Assembly (NCBI GenBank): GCA_902766585.1 | Contig: CACXDV010000111.1 | Span: 1-5,116, forward strand | Length of the DNA stretch: 5,116 nucleotides | Direction of reading: 5' to 3' | Source of the DNA: an uncultured Ruminococcus sp. | GTDB lineage: Bacteria; Bacillota; Clostridia; Oscillospirales; Acutalibacteraceae | Shown here: piece by piece, positions 1 through 5,116 of the stretch | Position numbering within the stretch: the first letter of the stretch is position 1 | Layout of the letters: each line of letters opens with the position of its first letter | Position numbers and translations under genes: made by a program | Notes under the pieces: generated by a model | What the model was told of the DNA's origin: nothing | The model's database searches: none | The model's input: only the letters and a program-made list of their open reading frames with translations

Positions 1-41
1 AAAAATGCAGGGAGATATTGCAAAGCTTTTTTAATTTTCAT
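1..41 (-). CDS. Start of a further operon gene (first 13 codons only)
   Basis: An ATG at 41 follows AAAGGGCGG (complement of 47-55) with 5 nt spacing and lies 29 nt after the MBOAT stop. The visible residues are MKIKKALQYLPAF, a basic N-terminus leading into a hydrophobic stretch, as expected for a signal peptide or membrane anchor. The frame is open to the window edge. In Clostridia the gene after an AlgI-like MBOAT is often a DHHW/AlgX-like SGNH protein, so that is the best guess, but 13 residues cannot identify it. Confidence 0.6.
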   Translation of the reverse strand, partial: MKIKKALQYLPAF

Positions 42-70
42 AATAACCGCCCTTTATCTGAGTTATGCTG

Positions 71-1468
71 TCAGAATTTGAAATAGAGGAAGGGGTTGTA
101 ATCACTGCTTACAAGCTCCGCAGTACAGATAACCATTACAAGTATGCAGAGAGCATTGTCCAGTATGCCGACAGCAACAGGATTCTTTATCATCTTGTAA
201 AGCTTCTTCGGCAGAGGTGTGGAGAAAAGTAATGCGGCAGTAAGCAGAGGTATATAAGAGAAGATAACTGCTTTGATGTTTGCGTCCGCTGCAATTCCGT
301 CCGAGCCGAAAAGCCTGAGTATGAAGGCTCCCATTTCGCCGATGTCTTCAAAATAGAACAATACCCAGCCGAATACAAATATTATTATCGTATATATATG
401 CGCGAAGGCCGAGGGTATCTTTTTGAGCAGTTTAAGGAGGAATATCTTCTCTATGCTGAGGAGAACGCCGAAATACAGTCCCCAGAGAATAAAGTTCCAG
501 CTTGCCCCGTGCCAGAGACCTGTCAGAAACCATACAACGCCGATATTTATGAGCTGTCTGCCAAGTCCCTTGCGGTTTCCGCCGAGAGGGATATATACAT
601 ATTCACGGAACCATGTGCCGAGAGATATATGCCACCTTCTCCAGAATTCCGTTACACTTTTTGAAATATAGGGATAGTCGAAGTTCTTTACAAATTCAAA
701 GCCGAACATTCTTCCGAGACCGATAGCCATGTCGGAATATCCGCTGAAATCAAAGTATATCTGAAAGGTATAGGCTATTATTCCTATCCATGCGCCGAGT
801 ACGCCCGCTGAGGCTCCGCCTTCACGAAGCGTATCCCACAGAGCGCCCATCTGATTTGCAAGAAGTATCTTCTTTGCAAGACCTATGAGGAACATCTTTA
901 CGCCGTCCGTAAACTGTGCAAGAGATTCCTTTCTGTTTACAAGCTGTTCGGCAACATCCTCATAGCGCACTATGGGACCTGCTATAAGCTGGGGGAAAAG
1001 TGAAACATAGGTTCCGAAGGTTATGATATTCTTCTGCATCTTGACCGTATTCCTGTAAACGTCTATAGTGTAGGACATGGTCTGGAAGGTGTAGAAGGAT
1101 ATACCGATAGGCAGAGCCACTTCTATAACGGGAATATTAAGGAAGGGCAGTACAATATTTAGCGTTTCACCGATAAAGCCCGCGTATTTGAAAAATCCGA
1201 GAAGTCCTAAATTGATTATAATATCAAGAATGAATACTGTTTTTGTAAGCTTCTTTTTTTCGCGGTTAAGACCTATCAGTATTCCCGCCGTATAGTTTAC
1301 CGCGATAGATACAAGCATGAGGATAACAAGCATAGGTTCTCCCCATGCATAGAATACCAGATCAACGATAAACAGCGTAAGGTTACGGAATTTTTTCGGG
1401 GTTATATAATAAAGCGCAAGGGTTATCGGCAAAAACATATAAAGGAACAGTAAACTTGAAAATATCAA
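71..1468 (-). CDS. MBOAT family membrane O-acyltransferase (AlgI/DltB-like)
   Basis: This is a full-length 465-residue polytopic membrane protein of the MBOAT family. These enzymes move acyl groups, often acetyl or D-alanyl, from a cytoplasmic donor across the membrane to an extracytoplasmic acceptor. The family hallmarks are clear: N-terminal MIFSSLLFLYMFLPI, LFPQLIAGPIVRY (157-169), YFDFSGYSDMAIG (238-250), FWRRWHISLGTWFREY (275-290) with His280, the PLGGNRKG loop (295-301), GLWHGASWNFILWG (317-330) with the invariant His320, and the usual C-terminal ending NPFLYFKF. Both family histidines are present, so it should be active. It starts with TTG: an in-frame TGA lies four codons earlier, no ATG is available before Met11, and the N-terminus from TTG matches the family. 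AlgI-type proteins need extracytoplasmic SGNH or DHHW partners, which fits the upstream SGNH lipoproteins. The acceptor polymer cannot be told from sequence. Confidence 0.95.
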   Translation of the reverse strand: MIFSSLLFLYMFLPITLALYYITPKKFRNLTLFIVDLVFYAWGEPMLVILMLVSIAVNYTAGILIGLNREKKKLTKTVFILDIIINLGLLGFFKYAGFIGETLNIVLPFLNIPVIEVALPIGISFYTFQTMSYTIDVYRNTVKMQKNIITFGTYVSLFPQLIAGPIVRYEDVAEQLVNRKESLAQFTDGVKMFLIGLAKKILLANQMGALWDTLREGGASAGVLGAWIGIIAYTFQIYFDFSGYSDMAIGLGRMFGFEFVKNFDYPYISKSVTEFWRRWHISLGTWFREYVYIPLGGNRKGLGRQLINIGVVWFLTGLWHGASWNFILWGLYFGVLLSIEKIFLLKLLKKIPSAFAHIYTIIIFVFGWVLFYFEDIGEMGAFILRLFGSDGIAADANIKAVIFSYIPLLTAALLFSTPLPKKLYKMIKNPVAVGILDNALCILVMVICTAELVSSDYNPFLYFKF

Positions 1469-1474
1469 GCCGTT

Positions 1475-1479
1475 TCACC
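1475..1479 (-). promoter_or_regulatory. Ribosome binding site supporting the TTG start of the MBOAT gene
   Basis: GGTGA on the minus strand, complementary to part of the 16S tail, lies 6 nt before the TTG at 1468. An ATG at 1481 just upstream is in a different frame and would not produce the MBOAT N-terminus. Confidence 0.6.
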
Positions 1480-1485
1480 ATCCGA

Positions 1486-2088
1486 TCATTTATTGATGTT
1501 TTCTTTGAAGATCTCTTTGATCTTATCTGCATCAGCGGACATTACAAGTGAAACATAAAGTCCGTCCCTTTCTACCTTTGCATTTTCGATAATGGACATC
1601 TGATCGGGATCGTAGTTCTGGATAACATTATATGTAGCCTGCCAGTTATCCTGGAGCTTTTCTGCTATATAGTCGGCAGAAGCCTCATCCTTTGCCTTGA
1701 AATAGATGATCTGATCCTGTCTTACGCCGTTTGTGCAGACAGCGCCGGCAAAATCTGTCATTTGCTCATCTGTGATACCGAATACGCGCTTTATTCTTGC
1801 TGTTGTGAAATCGCTCATATCCTCGGGGAGTGTTACCTCCTTCTTAACAGCAACAAATGCTTTGGCAAGCTCTGAGCCGTCTTCGGCAGAGGAAGTGTCT
1901 GCTGCTGATGTATCAGTTGATACTGCTGATTCTTCTGTTGAAGTTTCTGAGGCTTTTTCTGAAGTATCGCTTACTGATGAAGAAGCGGTGCTTGCAGCGG
2001 AAGAGGTCTTATTGTCTGAGCTGTTGCTGCAGGCACAGAGTGCAAGAGCGAGAGAGCAGATCGCAGCTGCTATAATGATTTTTTTCAT
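1486..2088 (-). CDS. DUF4358 lipoprotein
   Basis: The product is 200 residues. The ATG at 2088 is preferred because AAAGGA (complement of 2097-2102) lies 8 nt ahead and the sequence then opens directly with a standard signal peptide (MKKIIIAAA). In-frame ATGs at 2097 and 2118 are poorly placed relative to any ribosome binding site. The signal peptide ends LCA before Cys20, a lipobox with Cys at the -2 position, like that of SGNH paralogue 2. Residues 21-70 are a Ser/Thr/Ala/Glu linker. Residues 72-195 match the pattern of DUF4358 as I remember it: a conserved 'IIYFKAKDEASADYI' core, then helices, and an ending 'GLYVSLVMSADADKIKEIF'. The family has no assigned biochemical role but is often found near MBOAT acyltransferase genes in Clostridia. 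Here it sits between the SGNH pair and the MBOAT gene, with 13-nt and 17-nt gaps, so it may be an accessory subunit at the membrane surface. That role is inference. Confidence 0.82.
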   Translation of the reverse strand: MKKIIIAAAICSLALALCACSNSSDNKTSSAASTASSSVSDTSEKASETSTEESAVSTDTSAADTSSAEDGSELAKAFVAVKKEVTLPEDMSDFTTARIKRVFGITDEQMTDFAGAVCTNGVRQDQIIYFKAKDEASADYIAEKLQDNWQATYNVIQNYDPDQMSIIENAKVERDGLYVSLVMSADADKIKEIFKENINK

Positions 2089-2096
2089 TTTATTCA

Positions 2097-2102
2097 TCCT
2101 TT
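2097..2102 (-). promoter_or_regulatory. Ribosome binding site fixing the DUF4358 start, overlapping the upstream stop
   Basis: AAAGGA on the minus strand shares its first base with the TGA of SGNH paralogue 2 (TGAAAGGA) and ends 8 nt before the ATG at 2088. The arrangement suggests translational coupling and argues against the two earlier in-frame ATGs. Confidence 0.7.
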
Positions 2103-3232
2103 CATTGATCGTTGACATGGTTTTTAAGATAGTTTACCCACTGATAGCAGCCCGCATCGGAGAAATGGAGTCCCATTGCGCTTGCGTCGCTGCAGTAGTC
2201 ATATATAAGATTGCCGTTTCCGTCCTCAACGGCGGAGGCAATATCAAGGTAATGATAGCCTTTTTCAGCGCAGACTGTTTTAAGTCTTGAGTCAAATTCG
2301 GCTATAGAGGTATTATTGAGGTCGCGGAGCTGTGATTCCTGAAGCATAGGAGTAACGGATTCAATGTAGATCTCCGCGCTCGGACAAGCAGCCTCGACCT
2401 TTGAGGTGAGTATCTTCATGTTTTCAATGGAATCGTTTACGCCGTAAAGACCGATATCATTCATTCCGAGCATAATGAATATCTTCGCCGGCTGTATCAT
2501 TTTTACTCCGTCGGGAACGGTGTATTTTGTTCCGTTATAGACGGGGTGGACATTTCCTTCACGGTACAGATCCCAAAGGGCATTTCCGTAGCCGAGACTT
2601 CCGGCGCAAAGGAACTGTGCATTTCCGAGCGAGCCGTAATCGGCATAATATGACAGCTTTAAGGTAACACTGTCACCGATAAAGAGCGCATCATCGAACC
2701 ATGAGGAATCAACAGGCGTTCCCGTTGGCTGAGGCTGCGGTTTTGGCTTCGGAGCAGAAGAACTTTCCTGCGGCTGCTGACTTGGCTGCGGAGCAGGCTC
2801 AGGTTCAGGCTCAGGGCTTGGTTCGGGTACAGGCTCGGGACTCGGCTCCGGTACCGGCTCAGGACTTGGTTCCGGTACAGGCTCGGGGCTTGGCTCCGGT
2901 ACGGGTTCGGGACTCGGTTCGGGAGCCTTGCTTGATTCCTGCGGCTTTTTACTGCTTTCCTGCTTTGACTGTTCCTTGCTTTCCTGTTTTGATGCAGCGG
3001 AGCTTTCCTTTTTTGATTCCTGCTTGCTCGTCTGCTTTGATGCGGCAGAGCTTTCCTTTTTAGGCTGTTCCTTGCTTTCCTCTTTTGATGCAGCAGAGCT
3101 TTCCTCGGCTTTTGTCGTCTCGCTGACTGCGGAAGCAGGCTCTGATGAAGAACTGTTTCCTGCGCCGCTGCAGCCGCACAGTGAGAGCGCAAGCATAAGG
3201 GAAATAAATGCTGCTGTTCTTTTCATCTTCAT
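2102..3232 (-). CDS. SGNH/GDSL-type lipoprotein, long repetitive linker (paralogue 2)
   Basis: This is a second secreted SGNH protein, 376 residues from the ATG at 3232. That start is chosen because GGGAG (complement of 3242-3246) lies 9 nt upstream and it places a normal signal peptide at the very N-terminus. A longer frame from 3256 would overlap the upstream gene and has no ribosome binding site. The signal peptide ends LCG before Cys21. Residues 22-170 are a very long linker: Ser/Lys/Glu/Gln-rich repeats of 16 residues, then PEPSPEPV octads. The SGNH domain (171-376) has GDS (186-188), GMND (256-259) and His356 in GLHFSD, with Met353 in place of the usual catalytic-site Asp. It aligns without gaps to the upstream protein over 205 residues, with about 141 identical by hand count. 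The extra linker could let the domain reach further into or through the wall. It lies 16 nt after the first gene and 13 nt before the next. Confidence 0.87.
   Translation of the reverse strand: MKMKRTAAFISLMLALSLCGCSGAGNSSSSEPASAVSETTKAEESSAASKEESKEQPKKESSAASKQTSKQESKKESSAASKQESKEQSKQESSKKPQESSKAPEPSPEPVPEPSPEPVPEPSPEPVPEPSPEPVPEPSPEPEPEPAPQPSQQPQESSSAPKPKPQPQPTGTPVDSSWFDDALFIGDSVTLKLSYYADYGSLGNAQFLCAGSLGYGNALWDLYREGNVHPVYNGTKYTVPDGVKMIQPAKIFIMLGMNDIGLYGVNDSIENMKILTSKVEAACPSAEIYIESVTPMLQESQLRDLNNTSIAEFDSRLKTVCAEKGYHYLDIASAVEDGNGNLIYDYCSDASAMGLHFSDAGCYQWVNYLKNHVNDQ
2804..2923 (-). repeat. 24-bp tandem repeats coding PEPSPEPV octads
   Basis: Five consecutive 8-residue units, four of PEPSPEPV and one of PEPSPEPE, make a proline-rich extended stretch (residues 104-143 of SGNH paralogue 2). 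A further degenerate PEPAPQPS unit follows. Such Pro-Glu spacers are typically stiff and extended and are common in wall-spanning surface proteins. The near-identical DNA units make copy-number change between strains likely. Confidence 0.9.
2960..3103 (-). repeat. 48-bp tandem repeats coding a Ser/Lys/Glu/Gln linker
   Basis: Three 16-residue units each begin ESSAASK and continue with an E/Q/S/K-rich tail such as QESKEQSKQ. A truncated fourth unit (ESS) follows. They form the membrane-proximal half of the linker of SGNH paralogue 2. The period is exact at 48 bp, though the tails have diverged. Confidence 0.85.
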
Positions 3233-3241
3233 AGCATATTT

Positions 3242-3246
3242 CTCCC
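3242..3246 (-). promoter_or_regulatory. Ribosome binding site fixing the start of SGNH paralogue 2
   Basis: GGGAG on the minus strand lies in the 16-nt gap after the first SGNH gene's TGA and 9 nt before the ATG at 3232. It favours this start over the in-frame ATG at 3256, which has no purine-rich sequence ahead of it. An ATG two codons further on (3226) is a weaker alternative. Confidence 0.7.
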
Positions 3247-3248
3247 GA

Positions 3249-4073
3249 TCAGTCATTTACATGATTTTTAAGATATTCTACCCACTTAGCGCAGCCTTCA
3301 TCAGAGAAATGAAGTCCCATTGCCTCGGGATCGCCGCAGTATTCGGGAACGAGATTTCCGTTTCCGTCCTCGACAGCGGAATAAACATCAAGATATTTAA
3401 AGCCCTTTTCAGCGCATACTTCCTTGAGCTTTTCGTCAAATTCCTTTATTGTGGTGTTATTGAGGTCAGTGAGCTGCATATTTTCGAGCATGGGTGTTAC
3501 TGACTGTATATAAATAACGGTATCGGGATTTTCCTCTGCAAGACGTGTTGTTACTGTCTTCATGCCGTCAATTGCGCCGTCTACGCCGTAAAGACCGATA
3601 TCATTCATTCCGAGCATGATGATAAGCTTTTTCGGAGCGATAGTCTTTGTGCCGTCGAAAACGGTATACTGTGTGCCGTTATATACGGGGTGAACATTTC
3701 CTTCTTCATCAATGCCCATAAGTGAATTGTTATATCCGAGGCTTCCTGCACAAAGGAATGCCGCATCTCCGAGACTGCCGTTTTCTGCATAGTATGACAG
3801 CTTGAGTGTAACACTGTCTCCGATGAATTCAGCGTCATTGAACCATTCGGTATCAACGGGCGTACCGGCTGTTACGCTTTCCTCAGGCTCAGAGCTTTCT
3901 TCAGAGGATTCTGTCTTTTCCTCCTTGCTTTCCTCAGAGGCTGTTGAAGCGACAGAGCTTTCTGCTTTTGATGAGGCAGCGTTTGAAGTATCCTTGTTGT
4001 CCTTGCCCTGACAGCCTGTCATCAGCATTGCCAGAATAATGGCTGCCGCAGGTAATAATACTCTTAATTTCAT
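3249..4073 (-). CDS. SGNH/GDSL-type lipoprotein, short linker (paralogue 1)
   Basis: This 274-residue protein is the first gene of the operon. The ATG at 4073 is preceded by AGGAG (complement of 4083-4087) with 9 nt spacing. Residues 1-20 form a lipoprotein signal peptide ending in LMTG, with Cys21 as the lipid-anchored residue, so it should sit on the outer face of the membrane. Residues 22-69 are a Ser/Glu/Lys/Ala-rich flexible linker. Residues 70-274 are an SGNH-hydrolase-like domain: block I FIGDSVT with nucleophile Ser87, block II glycine near AGSLGY (109-114), block III GMND (155-158), and block V around His255 in GLHFSD. The Asp usually found three residues before the His is Met252. 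Four Cys (108, 220, 246, 261) are shared with the paralogue. SGNH proteins are esterases or O-acyltransferases of glycans and lipids. Beside an MBOAT gene, a role in acylation or deacylation of an envelope polymer is likely but unproven. Confidence 0.88.
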   Translation of the reverse strand: MKLRVLLPAAAIILAMLMTGCQGKDNKDTSNAASSKAESSVASTASEESKEEKTESSEESSEPEESVTAGTPVDTEWFNDAEFIGDSVTLKLSYYAENGSLGDAAFLCAGSLGYNNSLMGIDEEGNVHPVYNGTQYTVFDGTKTIAPKKLIIMLGMNDIGLYGVDGAIDGMKTVTTRLAEENPDTVIYIQSVTPMLENMQLTDLNNTTIKEFDEKLKEVCAEKGFKYLDVYSAVEDGNGNLVPEYCGDPEAMGLHFSDEGCAKWVEYLKNHVND

Positions 4074-4127
4074 TTTCCTTCACTCCTGTTTTTCTGTTTA
4101 TTTGTCGGAAAAAATACCGCAGCTTTA

Positions 4128-4156
4128 ATTTTACCCCCATAAACCGATAATGTCAA
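4128..4156 (-). promoter_or_regulatory. Sigma-A type promoter for the SGNH/MBOAT operon
   Basis: Read on the minus strand, the -35 box is a perfect TTGACA (complement of 4151-4156), the spacer is exactly 17 bp (4134-4150) and the -10 box is TAAAAT (complement of 4128-4133). The predicted start is near 4121, which gives a leader of about 48 nt before the first lipoprotein ATG at 4073. It lies about 85 bp beyond the upstream terminator and is the only convincing promoter seen for the downstream genes. Confidence 0.85.
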
Positions 4157-4165
4157 CCAAAAGAG

Positions 4166-4177
4166 CCGATTTTTCGG
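4166..4177. promoter_or_regulatory. Short palindrome upstream of the -35 box, possible operator
   Basis: CCGA-TTTT-TCGG is a perfect 4-bp inverted repeat with a 4-nt spacer, 9 bp upstream of the TTGACA box. CCGAT also occurs again at 4144-4148 inside the promoter spacer. A palindrome this short can occur by chance, so regulator binding is only a possibility. Confidence 0.2.
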
Positions 4178-4240
4178 GAGCATTTAGTATTTTTATCCTG
4201 TATGTTAAACAGAAAAAACTTATGCTGTTATTTTTTATGC

Positions 4241-4282
4241 AAAAAAGCGGGTTACCTATCCTGAGAGAGGATAAGTAACCCG
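4241..4282 (-). terminator. Rho-independent terminator of the repeat-rich membrane protein gene
   Basis: On the minus strand a stem pairs CGGGTTAC (with complement at 4248-4255) and then, after one mismatch, AGGATA/TATCCT (4268-4273 with 4257-4262), closing a 5-nt loop at 4263-4267. Fourteen pairs form in all. The stem is followed by C and six T residues (complement of 4241-4246). It begins 17 nt after the TGA of the upstream gene. The opposite strand lacks a good T-run, so it looks one-directional. Confidence 0.9.
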
Positions 4283-4299
4283 TTTGTATCATTATAATA

Positions 4300-5116
4300 T
4301 CAGCGAACAAGTCTGATCTTTCCTATGAAGGGGATATCCTTGACCTTGCCTGCTTTGATATTTGTTATGCTTGTATAGACAATGAATACCGGTACAGCAA
4401 AGCACAGTACTGTTACGAGGAAGCCTATTATCCAGCCGGCAATACTGAGGCGGTAGCCTTCAAAGGTATTTTCAACAAAGGCTATGCTGATAATATTTGC
4501 AAAAAGCGCATATATGGAGCCGAAGATAAGCTCTACGATAAATGTGAGCAAGCCCTGGTTAGCATAAAAGCGTGAGGAAAGGGAATTGCTGCAGAATGCA
4601 TAGGGTACCCAGAATGTTATGCCAAGCGCTGCAAGTATACACTGTGTTTTGTGCGCTGCAAAGTCATTTGCATCATAATTGTGGGTATAATCCTTTGTAT
4701 CCTGAAATTTTTCTATCCAGCCTTTGAGAGTTGTGGGATTTTCCTGCTTTTGTTCTTCTCCTTCTTCACCTTCGCCCTCTTCATCATCCTTCTTCTTAAA
4801 GACGAATTTTGTTGAATCGAAGGAGCTGTGATTCTCCATAGGCTTTGCCTTTGGAGCCTCCGGTTCTTCCTCTTCGGGTTCATTATCCTGCTGAGGAGCA
4901 CTTTCGGCAGAAAACGGCTTAGAGGGCTGCTGATATGTTTCTGTATATTCAGGCTGAGCGGGCTGCTGATAAGTTTCCGTATATTCGGGCTGAGCGGGCT
5001 GCTGCTGATATGCTTCTGTATATTCGGGCTGAGCGGACTGCTGCTGATATGCTTCTGTATATTCAGGCTGAGCGGGCTGCTGCTGATAAGTTTCCGTATA
5101 TTCAGGCTGAGCGGGC
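4300..5116 (-). CDS. Repeat-rich membrane protein, DUF4870/Tic20-like C-terminus (5' end missing)
   Basis: The reading frame is open from the window edge to a TGA at 4302-4300, giving 271 residues without the true N-terminus. The first in-frame ATG (4839) is not the start, because the frame continues upstream without a stop and encodes an ordered tandem repeat. Residues 1-63 are five copies of a Gln/Tyr/Glu-rich repeat. Residues 64-140 are a charged, probably disordered stretch with Glu runs. Then come about three hydrophobic segments (roughly residues 158-176, 188-214 and 223-250). The motif FYANQGL before segment 2 and the ending IPFIGKIRLV after segment 3 resemble small uncharacterised membrane proteins of the DUF4870/Tic20-like group, recalled from memory rather than searched. 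The soluble part would be cytoplasmic or surface-exposed; topology cannot be fixed here. Function is unknown. Its own terminator follows directly, so it is probably not part of the downstream operon. Confidence 0.8.
   Translation of the reverse strand, partial: PAQPEYTETYQQQPAQPEYTEAYQQQSAQPEYTEAYQQQPAQPEYTETYQQPAQPEYTETYQQPSKPFSAESAPQQDNEPEEEEPEAPKAKPMENHSSFDSTKFVFKKKDDEEGEGEEGEEQKQENPTTLKGWIEKFQDTKDYTHNYDANDFAAHKTQCILAALGITFWVPYAFCSNSLSSRFYANQGLLTFIVELIFGSIYALFANIISIAFVENTFEGYRLSIAGWIIGFLVTVLCFAVPVFIVYTSITNIKAGKVKDIPFIGKIRLVR
4927..5116 (-). repeat. Tandem 36-39 bp coding repeats, five copies in window
   Basis: Five back-to-back copies encode (P/S)AQPEYTE(T/A)YQQ with an optional third Q. 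Reading in the coding direction, three copies of 13 residues are followed by two of 12. The variation is a T/A exchange, a P/S exchange, and loss of one Gln codon (CAG). The array reaches the window edge, so the full copy number is unknown. Near-identical copies suggest growth by slippage or recombination. Confidence 0.9.

Noticed and set aside
1733..2290. Plus-strand open frame of 185 codons
   Set aside because: It is antisense to the DUF4358 gene and the end of SGNH paralogue 2. The Ser/Glu/Val-rich composition mirrors the linker codons on the other strand.
2659..3192. Minus-strand 177-codon frame inside SGNH paralogue 2
   Set aside because: It is an out-of-frame reading of the repetitive linker, giving an Arg/Ser-rich product with no recognisable domain.
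3249..3256. 8-bp overlap of the two SGNH genes using an ATG at 3256
   Set aside because: No ribosome binding site precedes 3256, and eight charged residues would be added ahead of the signal peptide. The ATG at 3232 has GGGAG at good spacing.
2928..3503. Plus-strand open frame of 191 codons
   Set aside because: It lies antisense to the two SGNH lipoproteins and its sequence is the complement of their linker repeats and conserved domain. It has no ribosome binding site and no family resemblance.
4208..4235. AACAG/CTGTT inverted repeat followed by a T-run on the plus strand, possible second terminator
   Set aside because: The stem is only 5 bp with a 12-nt loop, and no plus-strand gene ends here.
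4300..4839. ATG at 4839 as the start of the membrane protein
   Set aside because: The frame is open for a further 92 codons to the window edge and encodes an orderly repeat and an acidic region, so the gene clearly begins outside the window.

Overview
The window is 5.1 kb of ordinary chromosomal-looking DNA with moderate GC. Every supported gene is on the minus strand, so transcription runs from position 5116 toward 1. The style suggests a Gram-positive anaerobe of the Clostridia, perhaps Ruminococcus-like: lipoproteins with Ser/Glu/Lys-rich linkers, purine-rich ribosome binding sites, a consensus TTGACA promoter, and a DUF4358 lipoprotein next to an MBOAT acyltransferase. This taxonomic placement is inference from gene style, not a database match.

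Region 1 (4300-5116) is the 3' part of a membrane protein gene. Its N-terminal part carries at least five tandem 12-13-residue repeats rich in Gln, Tyr and Glu and is cut by the window edge. Its C-terminal part has about three membrane segments and resembles small DUF4870/Tic20-like membrane proteins. A strong intrinsic terminator (4241-4282) closes it.

Region 2 (4083-4240) is the control region of the next unit. It has a near-consensus sigma-A promoter (TTGACA, 17 bp, TAAAAT), a short palindrome just upstream of the -35 box, and a leader of about 48 nt.

Region 3 (1-4073) is a tightly packed operon of at least five genes: two tandem secreted SGNH/GDSL-type lipoproteins about 69% identical over their catalytic domains (3249-4073 and 2102-3232), a DUF4358 lipoprotein (1486-2088), an AlgI/DltB-type MBOAT O-acyltransferase starting with TTG (71-1468), and the first 13 codons of a further gene that runs off the window (1-41). 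Gaps between genes are 13-29 nt, and no terminator or promoter is visible inside the unit.

The likely joint role is acylation or deacylation of a cell-surface polymer. The MBOAT protein would hand acyl groups across the membrane, and lipid-anchored SGNH enzymes on flexible linkers of different length would act on the wall or envelope glycan. The MBOAT and SGNH assignments are firm. The shared pathway and its substrate are inferred. The least ordinary points are the duplicated SGNH lipoproteins with very different linker lengths, and the replacement of the usual DxxH aspartate by Met in both.
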